Below, one piece after another: positions 43,612-54,229 of a stretch of DNA of 64,000 nt. Under the pieces are notes generated by a model, which searched no databases, had not been told where the DNA came from, and worked only from the letters and a program-made list of their open reading frames with translations. Position numbers and translations under genes: made by a program. This DNA is from Xenopus tropicalis. Lineage: Eukaryota; Chordata; Amphibia; Anura; Pipidae. Location of the stretch: NCBI RefSeq assembly GCF_000004195.4, contig NC_030679.2:148229040-148293039 (forward strand), read 5' to 3'. Position 1 is the first letter of the stretch; each line of letters starts with the position of its first letter.

Positions 43612-44796
43612 CATTCTCCTTTTTCACTGTCAGCGGTTTTGGTCAAAGGGGAACTTGTATTGCCAGACAGTTTTTGAACATTTTGCACTTCAGGGACCTT
43701 TCCTCGGGGGGACTTTTAGTTTACCCAGGAAAACAATATATGTTTTTTTTCAGGACAGCCTAAGCTTTCGAAATATGGTAATATGTGTAATTCCAATCCT
43801 GTAACAAGATATAGGCTTCTAAATGTCTAAAAATGAAAAAAAAAATCAAATTTTCCATGATATAAACACACATACTAGAAACAAAAATTATTTTATGCAC
43901 GAAAATACAACTGATTTGGAAAGTCCCATGTCTCCTGAACGTGCCAATACCAAATATATATAGTTTTATGGAGATTTCTCACTTGTATAGGTCACAAACT
44001 CCCGGCAGGACACTACCAAATTCCCAAAGCACTGCTCCAGAAAGCTGCATACTTTAGATTTCAAGGCCAAAAATTCCACTAACAAAAAGTTTATCCCAGA
44101 AAATGATACATTTTTGGAAAGAACAGATTCTGGGGAATCCAGAATAGGCACAACTGTCTGTCTGCTCCAAACTATCAAGTTGCAATGCTTTCCTAAAGTT
44201 ATTGTTTTTTATCAAAATTTGTGAAATTTTTAAAAAATCACTTCAAAGCTTCCAGTCTATAGAATCTTATCTCCTACAGGTCATAAAGTAACCAAATAAA
44301 ACACCCTAAATTTAAACGCCAGGGGTCCCCTGAACAGTTTGATGCCCAATATGTATAGGTTTCCCTAAGTATGTGGCATGTAGGGGCCCCAATGTGAACA
44401 TACCCCCATATGATCAATTATTTCTGACATTTCAGCTCCGGCAAAATCAGCACATTTACATCATTATATGTGGGATAAAGCTAGTAAAAAGTACGCTCAC
44501 CCCAGAAAATCATATATTTTTTGAAAAGTACACATTCCCCCAAATCTAAAATGGGTACCCATGTCTTTCTACTCCAAAGTACCAAGCCGCACAGCTTTCC
44601 TAAAGTTGCCAATTTTGATAACATTTCCAAAAATCCCCTCAAAGCTTCCACTTTGCAGCATCTTATCTCCCACATAGCATTAGGTACCAAGATAAAACAC
44701 CCTGATTTTGAACCCCAGGGGTCCACTGAACAGTTTGATGCCCAATATGTATAGGTTTACCTAAATATGTGGCATACATCATTGGCAGAAAAAGAG
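43612..44796 (-). mobile_element. Non-autonomous piggyBac-type element K2
   Basis: The terminus next to TTAA 44797-44800 reads, on the minus strand, CTCTTTTTCTGCCAATGATG. The other terminus (CCTTTTTCACTGTCAGCGG near 43618) is complementary but its TTAA has decayed. Two internal units of about 390 bp (CCAGGGGTCC at 44322 and 44715) are present. No transposase. Confidence 0.78.
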
Positions 44797-45086
44797 TTAA
44801 TGGATTCCTTGATCTTATATTTCATAATTAAGATGTCTATACAGACAATTTTTCCAAGGTTCTACAACCACCAGGTTTATCTTAAGTGAATCAAAAAATA
44901 ATTCCGGTGCCATCGTTCTCTGAAGTTGTGCAGCAATATCATGTTGCGAGAACTTTACCAGAGAGTTTAGTGCTGTTACATGCTGCACCTTGAAGCAGAA
45001 GGCATTATTAAATACTATTAATATCTCTAAGTTATGGATTAGGCTGGAAAAAATAATTTGTTAAACCAAAAGCTATAAGGGTTGAA
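44797..45086 (+). other. OR5 upstream unit
   Basis: No gene. Matches 36933-37228 (OR4) and 52701-52973 (OR6), including CTGCACCTTGAAGCAGAAGG. Confidence 0.7.
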
Positions 45087-45158
45087 TAATTGGCCGATAA
45101 GGGATTCTCCTGGTTGTTGGAACTCCACAAGGGACCATCTCAAAGCTTTATAAAAGGC
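45087..45158 (+). promoter_or_regulatory. OR5 conserved promoter block
   Basis: TAATTGG at 45087 and TATAAAA at 45149, 62 bp apart; 250 bp from TATA to ATG. GGCCGATAAGG replaces GGCCCATAAGG. Confidence 0.7.
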
Positions 45159-45398
45159 TGAACATTTCAGATGTGCCGATGATGATGATGGTGGGGGGAG
45201 GCCATTCATGGCAGTCATCGTACTTCAGCACAATGTCGACTGATAGGAGAAGGTTTTAAACTTTCACCTCCTCTAAAAAGAGGAGGCAGACAAAGGAGGT
45301 TTAATCCAGGCCAAATACCTATATAATAAAGGTTTGTGTTTTCTCAAAAATGATCTGAAATATTTTACTTAAATCCACATCTTCTCCTTCATTTCACA

Positions 45399-46364
45399 AT
45401 GAATACAATAATAACTTGCAATCAAAGCAAAATAATAGAATTTCTTCTGGTGGGATTTTCTGCCCCTCGTCCCCTCAGGGAGCTGCTCTTCTCTATATGC
45501 CTTGTGATATACATTATGGCACTGGGTGCAAACCTCATGATCATTGCTTTGTATTTGGGAAGCCACCACCTTAGGTCTCCCATGTATTTCTTCCTGAGTT
45601 ATCTCTCTGCGACTGATATCTTGCTCTCTACAACTGTTGGGCCTAATTTGCTTTGTACATTACTTCAAGATGGGAACCCCATGTCTGTCTCTGCTTGTGT
45701 TACTCAGTTCTATCCTTATTGTTTTTTCACTGGAGTTGAGTGTTTCCTACTCACAGTTATGGCTTATGACCGATACCTGGCCATCTGCAAACCATTGCAC
45801 TATGTAACCATAATGACCAATAAGCATTGTCTCCATCTGGTTATTGGGTCTTGGCTGGGAATATTATTATTAAGCTTGCCTATCACTATTATAATCTCAC
45901 ACTCAGGGTTCTGTGGGTGCAATACCCTGGACTACATTTATTGTGACTTAACTCCTCTTCTTAAAGTCTCATGTTCAGATGTCTTTTTGGTGGACACAAT
46001 TGCAACCATAATTTTAACAATTATATCTCTACTTGTGTTACAGTTACCCGTATTATTTGTCATTACAACATATGTAAGTATCTCCCTCACCATTCTCAAG
46101 ATGTCCACCAAGACAGGGAGGCAGAAAGCCTTCTCCACCTGTGGCTCCCACCTCACTGTTGTCTGCACATATTATGGGATACTAATTTCTAAATATACAT
46201 TTTCATCCAAAGGGCAGTCTATAAGTGTAAATAAATTAATATCTCTTCTATACACATTGGTTACACCATTATTCAACCCCATTGTATACAGTTTTAGGAA
46301 CCAGGAACTCCAGAAGGCATTGAGTAAACTGATCTCTCTAAGGTTACCGACTCCAATGCATTAG
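45399..46364 (+). CDS. Olfactory receptor OR5 (321 aa, intact)
   Basis: Odorant GPCR starting at ATG 45399 (MNTIITCNQS; N-glycosylation NQS). Family marks are complete: GAN, PMYFFL, MAYDRYLAIC, KAFSTCGSHL, NPIVYSFRN. It is the sister of OR6; both have QFYPYCFFTG/QFYAYCFFTG in helix 3. A deletion of about 240 bp shared with OR6 removed the old stop, so the protein ends LRLPTPMH, using bases that are 3' UTR in OR4. Specific differences include SYLSATD and VIGSWLG. Confidence 0.96.
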   Translation: MNTIITCNQSKIIEFLLVGFSAPRPLRELLFSICLVIYIMALGANLMIIALYLGSHHLRSPMYFFLSYLSATDILLSTTVGPNLLCTLLQDGNPMSVSACVTQFYPYCFFTGVECFLLTVMAYDRYLAICKPLHYVTIMTNKHCLHLVIGSWLGILLLSLPITIIISHSGFCGCNTLDYIYCDLTPLLKVSCSDVFLVDTIATIILTIISLLVLQLPVLFVITTYVSISLTILKMSTKTGRQKAFSTCGSHLTVVCTYYGILISKYTFSSKGQSISVNKLISLLYTLVTPLFNPIVYSFRNQELQKALSKLISLRLPTPMH

Positions 46365-46919
46365 GCAAAATGTTGGTGATATTGTTCTATTTTGCTGTTT
46401 AGGATCAATCATGTGACTGGGGCAGTTACAGACTAGAAGGTTCTTCACCCTCACCGAAGTCCATTCAATTAACTGCCATTGAACATTGCAGCCTTGTTTT
46501 TTAATTGTGTCAGCGTGGGTGGGAATTGCTCTGCGACGATTGAATTTATTGAATTGTTGCACAAAAAAACATTGTCAAAAATCCAAAATCTCTAAAGCGT
46601 CGAGACAAAAGACGCATCTCCAAGGAAAGAGAAGGGACCTCTGCCATTGACTTCTACATGATCTTTGCAAGTTTAACCTGGCGAATTGTCAAATTCTAAT
46701 TTTTAGCCGTTTGGTCACATAGTAAATTGGAAAAGTTGCAATTTTTTTAAAAAAACATCTGAATTGAGAAAAAAAATTGATCGTTAGTAAATGGGCCCGT
46801 AAATATGAGTAGTAGTAGTGATTTGTTGTTATACCATGTGATGGGGGTTACGACATAAGGTTAAGGATCAGCAAGGCATTAAGTAAAATACAAGGTATAA
46901 AAAGATATGGGCTAATGAT
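46365..46919 (+). other. OR5 3' flank with MITE debris
   Basis: No gene. Matches OR4 and OR6 3' flanks. AT-rich inverted motifs near 46560-46800 are the counterpart of the MITE at 38824-39190. Confidence 0.6.
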
Positions 46920-49436
46920 TAGCGATGAGCGAATCTGTCCCGTATTGCCAGAAAATTCACAAATCTTTCAAAAGATTTGTGAAACGGCGAAAAATGATTG
47001 CGTGCATCAGTTCTATTGACTAGCATCAATTCCTTTGATGCGCGATAATTCTCTTGATGAGAGAGACAGTTCTTTTTGACACAAGACAATTCTTTTGATG
47101 AGAGAGACAGTTCTTTTTGACACAAGACAATTCTTTTGACGAGAGAGACAGTTTTTTTTGACACAAGACAATTCTTTTGATGAGAGAGACAGTTCTTTTT
47201 GACACAAGACAATTCTTTTCATGAGAGACACAGTTCTTTTTGACACAAGACAATTCTTTTGATGAGAGAGACAGTTCTTTTTGACACAAGACAATTCTTT
47301 TCATGAGAGACACAGTTCTTTTTGACACAAGACAATTCTTTTGATGAGAGAGACAGTTCTTTTTGACACAAGACAATTCTTTTCATGAGAGACACAGTTC
47401 TTTTTGACACAAGACAATTCTTTTGATGAGAGAGACAGTTCTTTTTGACACAAGACAATTCTTTTCATGAGAGACACAGTTCTTTTTGACACAAGACAAT
47501 TCTTTTGATGAGAGAGACAGTTCTTTTTGACACAAGACAATTCTTTTGATGAGAGAGACAGTTCTTTTTGACACAAGACAATTCTTTTGATGAGAGAGAC
47601 AGTTCTTTTTGACATGAGACAATTCTTTTGATGAGAGAGACAGTTCTTTTTGACGCAAGACAATTCTTTTGACGAGAGAGACAGTTTTTTTTGACACAAG
47701 ACAATTCTTTTGATGAGAGACACAGTTCTTTTTGACACAAGACAATTCTTTTGATGAGAGAGACAGTTCTTTTTGACACAAGACAATTCTTTTGATGAGA
47801 GAGACAGTTCTTTTTGCCACAAGAGAATTCTTTTGATGAGAGAGACAGTTCTTTTTGACATGAGACAATTCTTTTCATGAGAGAGACAGTTCTTTTTGAC
47901 GCAAGACAATTCTTTTGACGAGAGAGACAGTTTTTTTTAAGCACAACAATTCTTTTCATGAGAGAGACAGTTCTTTTTGACGCAAGACAATTCTTTTGAC
48001 GAGAGAGACAGTTTTTTTTGACACAAGACAATTCTTTTGATGAGAGACACAGTTCTTTTTGACACAAGACAATTCTTTTGATGAGAGAGACAGTTCTTTT
48101 TGACACAAGACAATTCTTTTGATGAGAGAGACAGTTCTTTTTGACACAAGACAATTCTTTTCATGAGAGACACAGTTCTTTTTGACACAAGACAATTCTT
48201 TTGATGAGAGAGACAGTTCTTTTTGACACAAGACAATTCTTTTGATGAGAGAGACAGTTCTTTTTGACACAAGACAATTCTTTTGATGAGAGAGACAGTT
48301 CTTTTTGACATGAGACAATTCTTTTGATGAGAGAGACAGTTCTTTTTGACGCAAGACAATTCTTTTGACGAGAGAGACAGTTTTTTTTGACACAAGACAA
48401 TTCTTTTGATGAGAGACACAGTTCTTTTTGACACAAGACAATTCTTTTGATGAGAGAGACAGTTCTTTTTGACACAAGACAATTCTTTTGATGAGAGAGA
48501 CAGTTCTTTTTGCCACAAGAGAATTCTTTTGATGAGAGAGACAGTTCTTTTTGACATGAGACAATTCTTTTCATGAGAGAGACAGTTCTTTTTGACGCAA
48601 GACAATTCTTTTGACGAGAGAGACAGTTTTTTTTAAGCACAACAATTCTTTTCATGAGAGAGACAGTTCTTTTTGACACAAGACAATTCTTTTGACGAGA
48701 GAGACAGTTTTTTTTGACACAAGACAATTCTTTTGATGAGAGACACAGTTCTTTTTGACACAAGACAATTCTTTTGATGAGAGAGACAGTTCTTTTTGAC
48801 ACAAGACAATTCTTTTGATGAGAGAGACAGTTCTTTTTGACACAAGAGAATTCTTTTGATGAGAGAGACAGTTCTTTTTGACATGAGACAATTCTTTTGA
48901 TGAGAGAGACAGTTCTTTTTGACGCGAGACAATTCTTTTCATGAGAGAGACAGTTCTTTTTGACGCAAGACAATTCTTTTGACGAGAGAGACAGTTTTTT
49001 TTAAGCACAACAATTCTTTTGATGAGAGAGACAGTTCTTTTTGACGCAAGACAATTCTTTTGACGAGAGAGACAGTTTTTTTTGACACAAGACAATTCTT
49101 TTGATGAGAGACACAGTTCTTTTTGACACAAGAGAATTCTTTTGATGAGAGAGACAGTTCTTTTTGACATGAGACAATTCTTTTGATGAGAGAGACAGTT
49201 CTTTTTGACGCGAGACAATTCTTTTCATGAGAGAGACAGTTCTTTTTGACGCAAGACTATTCTTTTGACGAAAGAGACAGTATTTTTTGAAGCACAAAAT
49301 TCTTTTGATGAGAGAGACAGTTCTTTTTGACGCGAGACAATTCTTTTGATGAGAGAGACAGTTCTTTTTGACGCGAGACAATTCTTTTGACAAGAGAGAC
49401 AGTTTTTTTTGAAGCACAACAATTCTTTTGATGAGG
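46920..49436 (+). repeat. hAT-like MITE left end with 41-bp tandem array (A4)
   Basis: TAGCGATGAGCGAATCTG at 46920 starts the element. After about 100 bp the unit GACACAAGACAATTC, TTTTGATGAGAGAGACAG, TTCTTTTT (41 bp) repeats about 60 times. A 696-bp block is duplicated (markers 47817/48513 and 47931/48627). The right MITE end is missing: at 49436 the array passes directly into the LINE-derived minisatellite. Confidence 0.92.
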
Positions 49437-50508
49437 GTAGTGAGGGAGTTGGGGAATGCCCTGCCGGGGGATGTTGGGTAGGGGGTTCCTCACGGTGAGG
49501 GCAGTGAGGTTGGGGAATGCCCTGCCGGGGGATGTTGGGTAGGGGGTTCCTCACGGTGAGGGCAGTGAGGGAGTTGGGGAATGCCCTGCCAGGGGATGTT
49601 GGGTAGGGGGTTCCTCATGGTGAGGGCAGTGAGGTTGGGGAATTCCCTGCCGGGGGATGTTGGGTAGGGGGTTCCTCAGGGTGAGGGCAGTGAGGGGGTT
49701 GGGGAATGCCCTGGCGGGGGATGTTGGGTAGGGGGTTCCTCACGGTGAGGGCAGTGAGGTTGGGGAATGCCCTGCCGGGGGATGTTGGGTAGGGGGTTCC
49801 TCACGGTGAGGGCAGTGAGGGGGTTGGGTAATGCCCTGCCGGGGGATGTTGGGTAGGGGGTTCCTCATGGTGAGGGCAGTGAGGTTGGGGAATGCCCTGC
49901 CGGGGGATGTTGGGTAGGGGGTTCCTCATGGTGAGGGCAGTGAGGGGGTTGGAGAATGCCCTGCTGGGGTATGTTGGGTAGGGGGTTCCTCATGGTGAGG
50001 GCAGTGAGGTTGGGGAATGCCCTGCCGGGGGATGTTGGGTAGGGGGTTCCTCACGGTGAGGGCAGTGAGGGGGTTGGGGAATGCCCTGCCAGGGGATGTT
50101 GGGTAGGGGGTTCCTCATGGTGAGGGCAGTGAGGGGGTTGGGGAATGTCCTGCCGGGGGATGTTGGGTAGGGGGTTCCTCATGGTGAGGGCAGTGAGGTT
50201 GGGGAATGCCCTGCCGGGGGATGTTGGGTAGGGGGTTCCTCATGGTGATGGCAGTGAGGTTGGGGAATGCCCTGCTGGGGTATGTTGGGTAGGGGTTCCT
50301 CATGGTGAGGGCAGTGAGGTTGGGGAATGCCCTGCTGGGGTATGTTGGGTAGGGGGTTCCTCACGTGAGGGCAGTCAGGGGGTTGGGGAATGCCCTGCCG
50401 GGGGATGTTGGGTAGGGGGTTCCTCACGGTGAGGGCAGTGAGGGGGTTGGGGAATGTCCTGCCGGGGGATGTTGGGTAGGGGGTTCCTCATGGTGAGGGC
50501 AGGGACGC
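49437..50508 (+). repeat. 60-64-bp minisatellite, array 4
   Basis: About 17 units, same orientation as arrays 1-3, fused at its left edge to array A4 and at its right edge (GCAGGGACGCTATGTAAC) to the K3 region, as in array 3. Confidence 0.93.
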
Positions 50509-50629
50509 TATGTAACATTTCAAATCAAATAATAATCTATAACTATAAAACCCCGTTGCCCTAATACCAAATTTGTATTTACTTTGCTTAGCGGAAAGGT
50601 GGGAGGAGCTTGCCTAGCAGAGAGGTCTC

Positions 50630-52700
50630 TGTAAGTGGTTTTGGTCAAAGGGGAACTTGTACTGCCAGACAGTTTTTGAACATTTTGCACTGTTTCATTT
50701 AGGGGCCTTTCCTCTGGGAGACTTTTATTTTACCCAGGAAAACAATATATGTTTTTTTTTGGACAGTCTAAGCTTTCAAAATATGGTAGAATTTTTGTGT
50801 AATTCCAATTCTGTAACAAGATATAGGCTTTTAAATGTCTAAAAATGAAAAAAAAAAAAAAAATTTTTTCCATAATATAAACACACATACTAGAAACAAA
50901 AATTATTTTATGCACAAAAATACAACGGATTTGGAAAGTACCATGTCTCCTGAACGTGCCAATACCAAATATATATAGTTTTATGGAGATTTCTCACATG
51001 TATAGGTCAAAAACTCCCAGCAGTACACTACCAAATTTCCAAAGCACTGCTCCAGAAAGCTGCATACTTTAGATTTCAAGGACAATAATTCCACTAACAG
51101 AAGGTTTATCCCAGAAAATTGTACATTTTTGGAAAGAACAGATTCTGGGGAATCCAGAATAGGGACAACTGTCTGTCTACTCCAAACTATCAAGTCACAA
51201 TGCTTTCCTAAAGTTATTGGTTTTTATCAAAATTTGTGAAATTTTTAAAAAATCACTTCAAAGCTTCCAGTCTATAGTATCTTATCTCCGACAGGTCATA
51301 AAGTAACCAGATAAAACACCCTAAATTTGAACGCCAGGGGTCCCCTGAACAGTTTGATGCCTAATATGTATAGGTTTACCTAAGTATGTGGCATGTAGGG
51401 GCCCCAATGTGAACATACCCCCATATGATCTGTTATTTCTGACATTTCAGCTCCGGCTAAATCAACACATTTACATCATTATAAGTGGGATAAAGCTAGT
51501 AAAAAGTACGCTCACCCCAGAAAGTCATATATTTTTTGAAAAGTACACATTCCCCCAAATCTAAAATGGGTACCCATGTCTTTCTACTCCAAAGTACCAA
51601 GCCGCAGAGTTTTTCTAAAGTTAGCAATTTTGATAACATTTCCAAAAATCCCCTCAAAGCTTCCACTTTGCAGCATCTTATCTCCCATATAGTGTTAGGT
51701 ACCAAGATAAAACACCCTGATTTTGAACCCCAGGGGTCCACTGAACAGTTTGATGCCCAATATGTATAGGTTTAGCTAAGTATGTGGCATGTAGGGGCCC
51801 CAATGTGAACATACCCCCATATGATCTGTCATTTCTGTAATTTCAGCTCCTGCAAAAGCAACACATTCACATCATTATATGTGGGATAAAGCTAGTAAAA
51901 AGTATGCTCACCCCAGAAAGTCATATATTTTTTGAAAAGTACACATTCCCCCAAATCTAAAATGGGTACCCGTGTCTTTCCAAGCCGCAGAGTTTTTCTA
52001 AAGTTAGCAATTTTGATAACATTTCCAAAAATCCCCTCAAAGCTTCCACTTTGCAGCATCTTATCTCCCATATAGTGTTAGGTACCAAGATAAAAACACC
52101 CTGATTTTGAACCCCAGGGGTCCACTGAACAGTTTGATGCCCAATATGTATAGGTTTAGCTAAGTATGTGGCATGTAGGGGCCCCAATGTGAACATACCC
52201 CCATATGATCTGTCATTTCTGTAATTTCAGCTCCTGCAAAAGCAACACATTCACATCATTATATGTGGGATAAAGCTAGTAAAAAGTATGCTCACCCCAG
52301 AAAGTCATACATTTTCTGAAAGTACACATTCCCCCAAATCCAAAATGGGTACCCATGTCTTTCTACTCCAAAGTTCCAAGCTGTAAAGCTTTCCTAAAGT
52401 TGCCATTTTTGATAACATTTCCAAAAATCCCCTCAAAGCTTCAACTTTGCAGCATCTTATCTCCCACATAGCATTAGGTACCAATATAAAACACCCTGAT
52501 TTTGAACTCCAGGGGTCCACTGAACAGTTTGATGCCCAATATTACATTACATTACATTAACATTTATTTATAAAGCGCCAACATATTCCGCAGCGCTGTA
52601 CAATAAGTGGGTTACATACATTGGACATACAGAGTAACATATAAAGCAATATGTATAGGTTTACCTAAATATGTGGCATACGTCGTTGGCAGAAAAAGAG
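50630..52700 (-). mobile_element. Non-autonomous piggyBac-type element K3, internally expanded
   Basis: Reversed copy of the K family ending GGCAGAAAAAGAG before TTAA 52701-52704. CCAGGGGTCC lies at 51334, 51729, 52113 and 52509, so about four 384-396-bp units are present where K2 has two. The far terminus seen in K2 (CCTTTTTCACTG) is deleted here. Confidence 0.78.
52543..52646 (+). mobile_element. Short interspersed insertion inside K3
   Basis: TATTTATAAAGCGCCAACAT, ATTCCGCAGCGCTGTACAAT and TACATTACATTACATT-like ends, flanked by CAATAT on both sides (52537-52542 and 52647-52652). A widespread amphibian repeat by recollection; the class is uncertain. Confidence 0.65.
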
Positions 52701-52973
52701 TTAATGGATTCCTTGTTCTTATATTTCATAAATAAGATGTCTATACAGACAATTTTTCCAAGGTTCTACAACCACCAGTTTTATCTTAAGTGAATCAAAA
52801 AATAATTCCGGTGCCATCGTTCTCTAAAGTTTTGCAGCAATATCATGTTGCGAGGACTTTACCAGAGAGTTTAGTGCTGTTACATGCTGCACCTTGAAGC
52901 AGAAGGCATTATTTAATACTATTAATATCTGGATTAGGCTAAATTTGTTAAACCAAAAGCTATAAGGGTTGAA
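52701..52973 (+). other. OR6 upstream unit
   Basis: No gene. Copy of the OR5 upstream region with a small deletion near 52930-52945. Confidence 0.7.
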
Positions 52974-53045
52974 TAATTGGCCCATAAGGGATTCTCCTGG
53001 TTGCTGGAACTCCACAAGGGACCATCTCAAAGCTCTATAAAAGGC
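52974..53045 (+). promoter_or_regulatory. OR6 conserved promoter block
   Basis: TAATTGG at 52974 and TATAAAA at 53036, 62 bp apart; 228 bp from TATA to ATG. Confidence 0.7.
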
Positions 53046-53263
53046 TGAACATTTCAGAGGTGCCGATGATGATGATGGTGGGGTGGGCCATTCATGGCAG
53101 TCATTGTACTTCAGCACAATGTCGACTGATAGGAGAAGGTTTTAAACTTTCACCTCCACTGAAAAGAAGAGGCAGACAAACGAGGTGTAATCCCAGCCAA
53201 ATACCTATATAAAAATGATCTGAAATATTTTACTTAAATTCACATCTTTTCCTTCATTTCACA

Positions 53264-54229
53264 ATGAATACCACGAGCAGTTGCAATCAAAGCAAAATAA
53301 CGGAATTCCTTCTGGTGGGATTTTCTGCTCCTCGTCCCCTCAGGGAGCTGCTCTTCTCTATATGCCTTGTGATATACATTATGGCACTGGGTGCAAACCT
53401 CATGATCATTGCTTTGTATTTGGGAAGCCACCACCTTAGGTCTCCCATGTATTTCTTCCTGAGTAATCTCTCTGCAACTGATATCTCGCTCTCTACAACT
53501 GTTGGGCCTAATTTGCTTTGTACATTACTTCAAGATGGGAACCCCATGTCTGTCTCTGCTTGTGTTACTCAGTTCTATGCTTATTGTTTTTTTACTGGAG
53601 TTGAGTGCCTCCTACTCACAGGTATGGCTTATGACCGATACCTGGCCATCTGCAAACCATTGCACTATGTCACCATAATGACCAATAAGCATTGTCTCCA
53701 TCTGGTTATTTGGCCTTTGTTGGGAATATTATTATTAAGCTTGCCTATCACTATTACAATCTCACACTCAGGGTTCTGTGGATGCAATACCCTGGACTAC
53801 ATTTATTGTGACTTTGCTCCTCTTCTTAAAGTCTCATGTTCAGATGTCTTTTTGGTTGACACAATTACAACCATAATGTTAACAATCATATCTCTACTTG
53901 TGTTACAGTTACCCGTATTATTTGTCATTACAACATATGTCTGTATCTTCCTCACCATTCTCAAGATCTCCTCCAACACTGGAAGGCAGAAAGCCTTCTC
54001 CACCTGTGGCTCCCACCTCACTGTTGTCTGCACATATTATGGGATACTAATTTCTAAATATACATTTTCATCCAAAGGGCAGTCTATAAGTGTAAATAAA
54101 TTAATATCTCTTCTATACACGTTGGTTACACCATTATTCAACCCCATTGTATACAGTTTTAAGAACCAGGAACTCCAGAAGGCATTGAGTAAACTTATCT
54201 TTCTAAGGTTACCGACTCCAATGCATTAG
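53264..54229 (+). CDS. Olfactory receptor OR6 (321 aa, intact)
   Basis: Odorant GPCR, sister of OR5, starting at ATG 53264. It has the full set of family motifs (NQS at 8-10, PMYFFL, MAYDRYLAIC, KAFSTCGSHL, NPIVYSFKN) and the derived LRLPTPMH tail. One stretch departs from OR3-OR5: YVCIFLTILKISSNTGRQ (about 53935-53990) carries the SSNTGRQ and YVCIF of OR1/OR2/OR7 instead of STKTGRQ. This suggests gene conversion at the end of helix 5 and the third inner loop, where G protein contacts lie. LLLTGMAYDRY has Gly where the others have Val. Confidence 0.96.
   Translation: MNTTSSCNQSKITEFLLVGFSAPRPLRELLFSICLVIYIMALGANLMIIALYLGSHHLRSPMYFFLSNLSATDISLSTTVGPNLLCTLLQDGNPMSVSACVTQFYAYCFFTGVECLLLTGMAYDRYLAICKPLHYVTIMTNKHCLHLVIWPLLGILLLSLPITITISHSGFCGCNTLDYIYCDFAPLLKVSCSDVFLVDTITTIMLTIISLLVLQLPVLFVITTYVCIFLTILKISSNTGRQKAFSTCGSHLTVVCTYYGILISKYTFSSKGQSISVNKLISLLYTLVTPLFNPIVYSFKNQELQKALSKLIFLRLPTPMH

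Noticed and set aside
46920..49436. Open frames up to 270 codons with SKELSCVKKNCLSHQKNC-type repeats
   Set aside because: Same cause: the 41-bp unit is stop-free in several minus-strand frames. The array sits inside a MITE and has no promoter or gene structure.
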